A stretch of DNA of 64,000 nucleotides from Endomychus coccineus (lineage: Eukaryota > Arthropoda > Insecta > Coleoptera > Endomychidae). The notes under the pieces are model-generated. The model made no database searches. It was given only the letters and a program-made list of their open reading frames with translations, and had not been told where the DNA came from. Positions 29,586-41,200 of this stretch are shown one piece after another (the stretch's first letter is position 1; every line of letters begins with the position of its first letter). The stretch spans positions 57,548,039 through 57,612,038 of the forward strand of contig OY294067.1 of assembly GCA_958510875.1 (NCBI GenBank), read 5' to 3'. A program made the position numbers and the translations under genes.

Positions 29586-29620
29586 GACTGACTCGCAGTC
29601 GCGCCGCTATCCTTTTTATA
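29586..29620 (-). promoter_or_regulatory. Core promoter of the hAT transposase
   Basis: On the minus strand TATAAAAAGG (29611-29620) is followed about 31 bp later by the insect initiator TCAGTC (29586-29591). The transposase ATG lies about 150 nt downstream at 29439. The local sequence is unusually GC-rich. Confidence 0.6.
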
Positions 29621-29934
29621 CTGCAATTACTGTCATCTAGAAGTGAGTAGAAAACACCAGAACTTTCTAGAAACAACGAGATTACAAAAAGTACTACCAC
29701 TACCTTTATCCGCGTGTGACCACCAGGTGTCGTCAAGTGTCGCGGTCGTAACAATACAGTACACAATAGTAATTGAACTAGCGAATTTAGCAAGCGTATA
29801 CTCGCTCAGGGCGCTTACTCCGCAAATAGTCTAGAAATTATAGATAATGGCAGGGAAATTAAAACGGTTTTAGCCTTTGGAACTTACTGGATTAAACAAT
29901 ATGGCCCTAAGGCTGTAAAGTTTGGAGACCCTTG

Positions 29935-32199
29935 TTCTAAAAGAAATCATAAATTTGTCAAGATCAATAACCAGTATAAGACGGAAAACGAATGCTAAGC
30001 TATAATAAATTTTAACCAAATTTACAAAATTGTAATTGAAGATAGTCTTATTCATAGTTCAAATGATTAATAGAATGGAATCAGTTAATTATACGTAGAA
30101 AAGTACACTAAAGTTTAAAAATCTCCACCGTAAACATTCTGAATCAGAGACCTCAAGAGTGAAGAAAAGAATCATGAACTATCTTACTGCTTATTGGTCT
30201 TTGATAATGGCTGCATCGCATTTAAAAAGTGCTTTAGATAAGTTATGATTCCAAGACGAAAAAGGGTTATAGTGTAGTTAATTATATGATACTTTTGCAG
30301 TCAGTGTAGAAGAGAAGATGAACTTTTTCAGTTCTGCACCAATACTTTCAAAATATTGGAAACTATTATTCACGGTGGATGCACCCTGTTTTGTAAATTT
30401 TGCTCTACTGCAGCCAGATCGTAACACTATATGAACAAACTGTATGGATTGGATATCAGGGAACCAAAGCAACACCAAGGAAAGAGTATTATTCATTCAT
30501 TCTTCTGAAACATCATCATAACAGATACGCGATGGTAATGTGAAAAAATGATGTTACTATACTTGAGTTATACAGCTATTTAAATACCTCATATCTGAGG
30601 CTGTTAGTTTTGTGGAAGCTTTTGGTAATCATTGATAGTATAACAGAGAGTCTCCCTTTGTTAATTTTATTTCCTTCTTACTTTATCTTAGGACTTTAGA
30701 TCAATACACGTTTTGATATGCAGTTGTGGCCAAAAGGACGAAACCCTTCTTCACATGTAAATGAATCACTATGGCCAATGACAAGTATGGACGACATAAT
30801 TGACTCTTACCTATTCAATTTCACCTGTCACTCATACCTTTGATACACTGAGATATGTAGAAAGGGGCAGATTAATGCACTTAGGAAAACTCGGGATTCA
30901 ACAACAATAAGACTATTTAATAATAATAATAATAACAAATGGTCTTTATTTAACAATTCTAAACATTGTTAATAAACCTCGCGAAAGATGGACGGAGATC
31001 TAGCTGAAGCTACTCAACTCAACCCAACAATCGAGTAGGCGACAACATGTGACGTATCTACACATTATACCATGTACTAATGAGATATATAAAACTTAAC
31101 AATGATGAAATGCATTAACTATTAATGATTAATTGAGATTAACGAACGATGTAGATATTGAAGAATTAAAGAACTAAATTTAATTAAAACTAATTCAAAT
31201 CAAACCCTAATTTAACTACTACTATTTATTTAATGAATTCTAGGGATTTTAACTCTAATGAATTTATTATTAAATTGACTTCTATCAAAATCCCAACTTT
31301 GAATTGAATATCTAAACTACCAGCCCTATACTTGTCCACCACACATCAACATCAATCTTTAATGAACTTAATGACCTTGTTGAATAGGAAAAAAATATTA
31401 AGTAACTGTATGAATTTTAATTGGTTCTACTCAAAAATCCAAATTATAACCGATTTTCTGAAGCTTGTCTTTGCTATGTATGTAATAAATAGCAGAATTA
31501 ATTTTCATCAAGTAATGGCTGATTCTATTCAATGACTGGTAGGTTTATCACTTCATGATATCATATATCTGTGAGAACTAACCACAAATTTGCCAATTTT
31601 CTTTTCTAAGAAATGTAATATTATCGTTAAGATATGGAATTATCTTCCCAATAAAACATAAACCTTCGTTAAAATAGATCCCGTCTTGTCATTGTAGTCC
31701 TAATACAATGCAGAAAACCCCCATGATCTAAGGGAGAACTAGAACCTCAAAAGTTACTAAGGACATACACTCCCATGGATAGGGTTCTTCATAGAAACAC
31801 CTGAGCTGATTAGGTAAGTGCAGAAGTTTTGTGATTTTCCCTATTCAGTTCCTTTTTCACAATTTCAGGAACAAATACTCATTAACAAAAATGCAATAAC
31901 GGATTGAAATTAGGAGATGTACATAACAAATACTTAATGTTAGCCTATACGAGTGAATTTATAAAAACTGGTACTGATAAAAGGTGCCAAGAATTGGAAA
32001 TTGATAGTGTAAATTACAAAGTCCAGCTAGACTTCATAGGTATCTTACTCGCAAGAGAATCAATTCAATCCAATAACAAATACTTTTCAACGGGACCCGC
32101 CTTCATCTTCCTCTACAGCTTATCACACCCTATGAAAACCACAATAGATAAACTACACCAACATGAATTTATTTCCGAATGTGAATTCATTTAGCCAGC
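29935..32199. other. Junction between units A and B and 5' flank of lipase B
   Basis: 29940-30200 aligns with 62140-62540 (end of each unit). 30200-31517 has no counterpart in the window apart from short AAT runs near 30918-30935. 31517-32199 aligns with the lipase A 5' flank. The frame at 31904-32194 is open only in B and is probably chance. Confidence 0.45.
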
Positions 32200-32251
32200 A
32201 TGAACATTTTGAGCATTGTTATATCTGCTTTTATTTGCAGTTTTGTTGAAG
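32200..32251 (+). CDS. Lipase B exon 1 (signal peptide)
   Basis: 52 nt, phase-1 donor GTAAGT, one amino-acid difference from lipase A exon 1 (Ser for Gly near the end). Confidence 0.87.
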
Positions 32252-35200
32252 GTAAGTGATACGAAAATAATTCCGCTTTACTACTACTACTAGTTGAACC
32301 ATTTGATATCTATTAGTATATTATATCAGATTATTGCAGAAAATATCGGAGGCAAGCTGGGTATATGAATGAGATCAGAGGGAAAGACCTATATCCTAGA
32401 AAATGATTGGATGAAGTGTATAGTTTCGTCATTGCAATGACGGAAATCTCCTTTTTTTCCACTGGTCATTCAACTTTGAAACATTTTCAATTGAAAAGAA
32501 AACGAAGATCTTAATCAACTGTTACCAGTATCATATGATCCAGTCTTTGCTATACAGTCAGCAAACATATTTTATATTCACATCTTATTGAACATTCACT
32601 AGTAGCTCATAGTTATGCGGTAATGTCATCAGATAAATGAACTAAATGGCAAACACCAAAGACTGAAATGATACTAACGCTGTAGAAACCAGGTTTGGCT
32701 GTCAAATTCCCTAATTCCCTCGACCCACATCATCCATTAGCCCCAGCCACAAATATTAATATGATAGTGTGCAACTTACACCAAAAATGAGGTATGCTTG
32801 TCAGAAGTAAAATGATAAATGATGATAAATCGTGTTAGAAGCGTGAGTCATCTCTTGGATCAGTGAGAAAATAAGATTTTCATAGCAATTGCAACTTACG
32901 GAATAACAAAGAAAAATTATTGCCTTAGGTAAAATACTCTCTATGAAAGATCAAACGAAGAATTTCTCTAGCTTACAATACTGTTTTGAAATTCTGTACT
33001 TTTATCAAATTCTCCTGTTATATGTACTTACTTGATAACCAAATATACCATATCATACTTTTGTATTTAAAATGGTACGTAGAAACATGATGAATTTATT
33101 TATGAGAACTTTGTGAAAAGAAATCAACCAAATAGCCCTTGAGTTTATTTATTCTTGGTTACGTATCAAGTCAACGTCTATTCTATCTTTTTTATGAAAG
33201 ACTGTTTGAATGGTTAAGCCACATGGTAGATACCCACATACTATTTTTTGTGTATTCTATTATTCTATTCGAAAGAATACCAAATAGAGTTAGGTTACTT
33301 GAGGGGGGTAACGGTTCGCCACGGGTGAGACAAGTAAAAAGTTGAATTTTAATAAAATATGATTCATCTTTCAATTACAATATGTTATATTCATTTCCAA
33401 AAAAACACTAACTAGTATCTTTGTGGAAAGTTAGAAAAGTAAAGGGAATGTTGAATTTTAATGAAACGTTATTCATTTTTCAATTACATTATATTACATT
33501 TATTTATGAAAGATACAAACTACAATTGTTATCAGTTGGAAAAGATATCTGCTGCTACTTTTAGCGTTTCATCAACAAACCAGCGAGTAGAGACGATGCT
33601 GTGCTAGAATAAAATTATTTTCACGTAGTAATTTTAAGAGCTTCAGGAACGGCAATATGTGCAATACTTGCATTTGGTTATTCAGTAAAAGCATCAATGG
33701 TTCCTATCAAATTCGAACTTTTTCTATTCCTAATAACTACAATACATTACTACTAATATAACATTTTACTTGTAATCCGAGAATATTATCAGGGAGCAAT
33801 TTTGTCGATGACTGTGCTGAAGATGTACCAAAATTAAATAATTTGAGAATTTTTTAAGCAAAAATTAGCTACCTACTTATTATGTTACTTAAAATTAGCT
33901 ACCTACTTATTACGTTACGTTTATATCTCATAAATTTAAGGAATTGTTTTTGTGGCAAAGTACTAATTCAAAGTAAGATCATTTTACCTAGAGATAGAAT
34001 TTTCTAATATTTAAGAACAATTTTAGATTTAGCTTCAGTTGATACTTCCTAGCTTTGAGAATGCATTACAAGTTTTGTCTGAATTTGAGTTTAATTCTTC
34101 AACTTCAATAAAGATTCTTGACCCAGTATGAATTATATATAAAATTCTTGGGAAATAGGTCACATTAACACTCTGTTTTGAAATTTTTATCTTTACGTAC
34201 GTTGCGGTCTCACGACCATCATCAGAAGACTTGTTCGTAACACACTGGAAATGAATGGCTACCCAAAGACTTTTTCCAATCCTATCATTAAAGAGAGAAT
34301 AAACAAAATCTATAGTGGTTCTTCATATGAAAATAACATAAAAGGTAATACAGACAACTATATGACTTTACCATACATTCCGGAGACATCAAAAAAATTA
34401 ATAAATGTTTGAAAAAGAACGATGTAAATGTTGCGCATAAACCTACTAACTGTGTTGGTAAATTTTCCTCAAATCTAAAACCTGTAATACATAAAGATAA
34501 ACAAACCCACACAGTATATAAATTGAATTGTTTAGATTGTGATGGAACTTATTCTGGAATCTCTAAACAATATTTATAAGAAAGAATGTATGGCCATAAG
34601 TATAGCACAAGAAATAATAACTTAGAAAATTCCACCGCTCTTGCTAAGCACTGCTTTGATTATAACCATCAATTTGATTACAAAAATGTTAATGTCTTAA
34701 CTGAGGAAACCAATTATTATAAAAGATCTATCCTGGAGATGATTCACATAAGACGTGACTCCAATTCTGTAAATCATAGGAATGCTATTCAGGGATTAAG
34801 TCAGATTCATACTAGCTTGATTAATTAAAACTCTTGCAAATTCCTACATACGTCTTTATAAAAGTATATTTAGGAAGAATGCTTAAAAGCAAATCCCAAT
34901 ACAGGTCTAAAACCTTTTTCAAGTACCTCATAAATCTTACATCTGGTTCGAGTAGATACCAACAAACAACTTCGAACGTCAACTGTTATTAGACCAGAGC
35001 AACATGCGCTTGTATATTATGAGAATATTACTGAACAGTGGATTCTGGTTACAAAAAATTTATACTTTAATATTGACGATACAATTTCGATTATTCGTGG
35101 TTCTGTTCGTTTCGACGGCGTGGGCTTTTGATTGAAAATTGTGCGATATGGACGCTTGTGCTATAATTAGTTTTAATAAACCCTTTTTGACATAATAAGT

Positions 35201-38200
35201 CTTCTGATGATGGTCGTGAGAGCGAAACGTACGTAAAGACAAAAATTTTAAAACAGAGTGTTAGTGTGACCTATTTCCCAAGAATTTTATATATTCTTCA
35301 ACTTCCGAAAGTTCTTAACTATTACTTATAATTGGAGTTGAATTTGATTGAAAACGTATATCCTCTGCTTGGTTATCTTAATATATTTCCCGGAAATAAT
35401 TTAAATTAACAAGGGGTCTCGTGTCGATAAACACCTTGAGTTATTATCATGGAGTGGGAATCGATAGCCAAATTTTAATTCGGTAATCTTCAACTTCCTT
35501 CTCGTTGCGATTCTTCAATTAAAACAATACATTTACTTGTTGCATTTGTAATATTACATTATAAACGCAGAGCTGTTCTTAATATTCACTTACTTATATT
35601 ATAAATAAAGAATAAATTTTCTAAATCATGAAGATAACTTAGACCTGTACTTTGATCATTTTGGAATGAATAGTGGGCTAACTAGTACCTACTCGTAAGC
35701 CAACTTAAATCAAATAATGCACAGATATTCCCGACATCCATGAATTCAATTAATTACTAGTTAAAAAGTATAGAAGTGAATAAAAATAAGAAAATAGTAA
35801 AGTACTACTTTGATTGAAAAGATATGCAGATACAAAATGCATATTCAATGAAAAGGTTCTACTGAGTTTCACCGATATTTTGTTCATTGTTTGTAGTATA
35901 GTTAGATACATCCATTCGAATACAATTATTTGAATGCTCATATGTGAATCGATTAGGGTATTTGTTCTTAATTAACTTCATATTGAAGAAATAAGATTCA
36001 CACGAATTAGGCTGAACTAAATGACGCTCTCACTTCTAAGAAAACACGAGTTTCAATTGTATATTTGGCTTCACTCAATAAAGACCTGAGCCGAAACAAA
36101 TTTTGAAGGCGAGAGATCGCTCACCGCGCTACTTGTATTTATTATGAAAGTTTCCGGAACTCACGGAAGCTGTGATTTTAGATCCTTTGCATTTTTTTAA
36201 TATGTTGTGAGCTACCAGAATTGCCTTTGTGAGCTGCCGGTAGCTCGCGATTGACGGTTGACATAAACTATTGAACATGGAATTAGGTTGAGTAATCTTT
36301 TGAGAGGTTTATATTCAAGGGTAATATAACAAGACCTTGATAAATAGTCGACAATTTTGATTCCATCTAAATTTCGACTGTATTTTATAATAATTTAACT
36401 AGAAATAATTTTAGCATTAATAATCTGATGAAAGCCCTAGAGCAAAGCTCGACGGCTTTCATCTCTGATTATTAATGCCAAAATTATGTCGAGACAAATT
36501 AATAAATACAAAAGTAATTCAGCTGCGATCAAAATAGAAGCTAATTAGTCAAAGTTTCTTGAATCCAATTAATTCAATCCAATTAATTTATTATGCCAGA
36601 GAGACATATTAACAAACTAGCTGAATAGTCGGTGACTAATGAGCACCACGCAAATAGTCGCTAATATTGCGTGTTGATTGGTCTTGTCAAACAGTAAACA
36701 AAAATGTGATTGGTTGAAGACTGATATCAGACAGGTGAAAAAAATAATTACAAAAATCTATGATTCATAGATCAGTAACTTCCATCACTAGTAGCGAAAA
36801 TATGCTAATGATTAGAAACAGATGAAGACGTAGAGACGTGAAATTATAGTCTACGTCATTAAATTGAAAGTTTATTCGAATTAACATAGTGAATTTAAGT
36901 TTCTTAACACTGAATAAATAGCACCATAAGGAAGATGATACTTGTTCAGATTTAATATTTTGCTATTGTCACCAAAAAATAGAGAAGAAATTAGTCAAGA
37001 TATACAAACTTTACACCTAAATACAATATAAGACATTAATTTCAGTTAATAGAAAACATTAAAGAACCACTTCACAAGTATTCCTACACAACTGACCGAA
37101 GAACTTTTAATCCGCAATAATACTTCAGAGATAATAACACAAAAAATATTGACTTTAATGAGTTCACACTGTGGATACATTATGACAATATAAGTGAAAA
37201 ATAATCTCCCTTATCCACTAAAAATACAGTTAAAGTAGGTACTGAGGCCTTTTCAGCTACCAAGTAGCCGAAAGGGCCTCAGTACTTTAACAGTATTTTT
37301 AATGGATAAGGTTAATCATATCTTTTCAGCTACCAAGTAGCCGAAAGGGCCTCAGTACTTTAACAGTATTTTTAATGGATAAGGTTAATCATATCTTATT
37401 CATAAGAAATGTTAAGTTTAATCTAACTTTGCATATACCGAAATTAATTTATTGTTAACAATAAATATTATAAACAGAGCACCGGGCTTCCCATGGGTTT
37501 ACCATTATTTCTTTTACTGACAGGAATAGTTATGAATTACTTGAAAAATACAATATTAAATTCAAAATTCCAGCACAAGTCTGTATATTGGTATCGATAT
37601 GTTACTAACAGGAATATTTATAAATTACTTGAAAAATCAAATACTAAATTCAAAATTCCAGCACATGTTTTTCTATTGTTATCGCTATGTTGAAAACGTA
37701 ATCGCTTGCATTACAAGTAGTACTCGTCAAATAAATTCATTCCTTATCTATATTAACAACTTACATCCAAATATAGAATTCACATTTGAGATAAGTAACA
37801 ACTGAGGCTTGAACTTTTTAGATCTAACCATTTCACATAATAACAATTCATTTGCTATTTATCACACACCCCCCACACAGATACCACCATACACAAAACT
37901 TATTTAGAGCCGCAATCACACAACTTAGCAGCATATAGTTCTATGATGCATAGATAACATTAACAAAATCATAGATATTGCTGAAAATAAATGTTATGAT
38001 GTCAAGATAATAAATAAAATACTTCAAAATAAACTTAGTAAAAAAGCTTTGAACCTAATTTATCCGTAGATTAATAATAATACCAAATCAACTTGGCATC
38101 TTGGCAGATGTTTCGGTAAACACTTACACAAAAATCTCAATTTCTTGAAATCCAGAATAACAACGTAGCCTTTAAAAGAAACAATAATCTATGCATAGTT

Positions 38201-41200
38201 TCAATGAACTTTGACAAAACTGTATACTTAGCCTTCAGAAACCATGAGATATCGTTGCCAGAATACTGTATAAATTTCCCAAGGGATTTTTCAATTAAAT
38301 CTGCAAAAAAATTAAATACTTGGGGATTCACATTGACTATCATTCACGATGAAACCATCAAATGGAATATTCAACTGAAAAACTACTACTACTATTGTTT
38401 TTTGAATATTTCAAGTTTCAATTGATTTCAGAATATTGCGTTTATATCCTTAGTCTTGAATATGTAAAATATCGGGATTAGAGATCTATGATTTCCTTCT
38501 CAAAATATCGGCAAAAAAACTAATAATGAGACGTGTAATAATAATCTTTGGCACTTTTCGAACTTACTTCTAGATACAGCAAAGGTTTCTAAAACAAACA
38601 TCTAATAAGATCAAGAAACCGGAAAGGAAACGTTTACTCATTCTCTTCATCTCCATTTTGTTAATTGTTTGCACTCCAAATGAATTCGATAAGCTCTATA
38701 TTTTCACTGTAATAAGAACAAAAATATTCATTTGATAGCAAGGAATTTTCCCTTCAACTACTTTTAAGCGATCGTCGACGTCTTGATATAGAATGGTTTC
38801 AGTCTTATTCAAACATTGCTTGAAATGACTTCGAATATTATAAGAAAATTGCTATGCAGTGGATTCTTGATACATATTCATATACTTAAAACATTAATGT
38901 GTTACAATTTCGATTACTCCCGTTTCTGTTCGTTCCGGCGACGTAGGCTTTTTAATTGGAATAATGCGATAAAGACGATTTGTGCTTGATACAATTAGTT
39001 TCAAGAAATCCCGTTGTAGACATTGATACGTCTTCTGATGATGGCCGTGGGACCAAAACGTACGTAAAGACGAGAATTATAAGCATATGTGTTAGTGAGA
39101 CCTATTTCCCGAGAATCTATACATGATTATTTCTTAATGAAACCGACAGAACAAAAATACACAAATGTTAGAAAGCCAAATCAATATTTTCTCTAAATAA
39201 GCTATGAAAACCTCGTTTATATTTACCACATACAAGTATGTACAATACGTCTGTGGATGTTGAAAATGTTTATTCATATTTTTTTCATTCCCTTACATGT
39301 ATTACTGTACTATTATTGATGATAAATAAACGTTATTATGCTCATATACCAAAATAATCCAAATCCAAAAAAAAACAAAATTTAAGAAATCTGGAGCTTA
39401 CAGGCTGAGGTGTGATGACTGTAATGCCTTGTACGTAGGACAAACTGGACGCGGTTTCAGTGTAAGATTCAACATTTGAGGCTGTAACATGCTCAAAAAA
39501 AAAAGAGTCTGGTTACACGAATCTCCCACTGGAACATGATCACAATTTCACCATTACACCTGAAATTTTACATATTCGGGAGAAAAAATATATACTCATA
39601 CTAGAATCCACAGAAATTTTTAAACATCCAAAAAAATAGTAACATAATATTAAATGACCAAATCGATAAATATAATTCACAACTTATCAAAATTTTGACA
39701 ATAAACTACTAACCAAACCATCGTCTACCTCTATTCAGAATAATTCCTAATATTCAAAGACATGCTTTTAGATATAACTTCACTTGATAACTCCTAGCTG
39801 GCTTTGAGAATGCCACTGCGTGATGAAAAAATTTGTTTTGTTTTAGAATTAATTCTTTGTGTAAGAATTTGAGCTCAATCCTCCAACTACTGAAAGTTGA
39901 TGACTTTTTAGCGCAGATATCGGTAAAAAGTTGGACCATAAGAGTAATCTTTTTTTCTATTCTTTCTAGAAACATTTGGATTTTCTTCTAAATACTGTAT
40001 TCATTGAATTGTTCAGTTGTAGTCAATAACTTTATGAAATTTGTTAAAATGTTATATAGTAACCATGATTGAAATAAAAACATGTTAACATTTTTTCGAC
40101 AAACAGTTCATATTTATTTTTATCTCCTACGGGTGAGGAAAGTTTGTGATATATGTACCACAGTTAATTTGAATCTCGAAAATTGTTGTCAATGATCTTT
40201 GAATCTCGTCTCAATCACTGAGACCACCATGTCCACCCACTCTTTAATTATATATCTTCACCATAGTGTTTTGAGAACTATAGCTTCATTCTTTCCACTT
40301 ATTATTTTATTGAGAATGCCACTATGTCTTGACACAATTATCTATGTAAAGTGTAGGCTATGCTTTACTTACAATTTATCAATCCAGATTTTAAATAACA
40401 TAATCGTAATTAATCATGTTTCAGCCGCTCATTCAACTGATGTGACATATTACTTATATACCAAAGCAAACCCGACGAAACATGACATTCTACAACCCAA
40501 CAAGTTAAGATCTCTTAGAAATGATCAAGCGGTAGTCTTTCTCCTACACGGATGGACCCAAAACCATACAACTGAGTGGTACCAATTAATGAAGGATGCC
40601 TATCTTTCAAGAACCGATATGAATTACAACGTTATTGAAGTAGACTGGTCTGGACCTGCTCGTGCACCTTACGTTGTTGCAGTTGAGGATACTTTTTCTG
40701 TGGGTACGTAATGAGAATGGTTAATAAACTTCATGCCTAGGGATTTCAAACAAATACAGGCGTTAAGACCTTAGCTCCAAGTTTACTACATAACATTTTA
40801 GAATAGTTTATGATTGTTGATATAAACGCTTCCGGGCGGAATCTTCCAAAGCTAGAATTTGTGGCTGGTACAGTGCAAAGAATCTTAATATACATATATC
40901 ATTCGCAATTGCTTGTGGTTTCGCAACTGCTTGTGCTTTTCTACAACTTTAATTATGGTTGCTGAAAAAACTCCATACAATTTCGCTTTCTGCTTTTCTT
41001 CTTTCCTTTCAAAGCTTCACTAAAAATTAATGTGGGTACACGGAAAAGTCTTACAATAATCAATTTTAACAGCTTAACTACATTTTACATTAAATTTGGT
41101 TCTGTGTCACTATCACTGGATAGGTTGTGCAAATGGCAAAGCCATACTCTTCAGAGGAGCCTACGAGGGTACCTTGCAGGAGCTTTTTCAACAACCCTTG

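Larger units (their letters stand above)
27500..29934 (-). mobile_element. hAT transposon (GTF2IRD2/ZBED-like), unit-A specific
   Basis: It encloses the transposase relic at 27870-29439. The right end, AGTTTGGAGACCCTTG (ending about 29934), matches the CAGGGGTCTCCAAACT-type end of this hAT group. The left end is not recognisable, so it is probably deleted. Unit B runs from GCATGTTCAAG to AAATCATAAACC (about 62100-62155) without it. Confidence 0.75.
3122..30200 (+). repeat. Segmental duplication, unit A
   Basis: About 27 kb that recurs in the same order and orientation at about 31517-62540. Anchors readable by eye are the lipase 5' flank and exon 1 (3894 against 32200), the intron block near 6.6-7.0 kb against 33.0-33.3 kb, Penelope relics at 10.6 against 37.5 kb, exons 2-4, the P-like relic at 21.6-22.1 against 52.2-52.7 kb, the 3' flank block at 24.3-24.8 against 56.7-57.2 kb, and 29.94-30.2 against 62.1-62.54 kb. 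The interruptions between anchors are mostly unit-specific transposon insertions. Boundaries are good to about 50 bp. Confidence 0.9.
34107..35292 (+). mobile_element. Penelope-like element with 13-bp target duplication, unit-B specific
   Basis: The direct repeat ATTCTTCAACTTC flanks it (34094-34106 and 35293-35305); unit A has the single copy at 9689-9701. An inverted terminal segment (34107-34230) precedes a 5'-truncated coding part, and the plus-oriented terminal segment (about 35040-35292) follows. Hammerhead-like motifs occur in both terminal segments, in opposite orientation. Confidence 0.9.

Noticed and set aside
31904..32194. 96-codon frame just upstream of lipase B exon 1
   Set aside because: The aligned unit-A sequence has an in-frame stop and no splice logic; more likely 5' flank.
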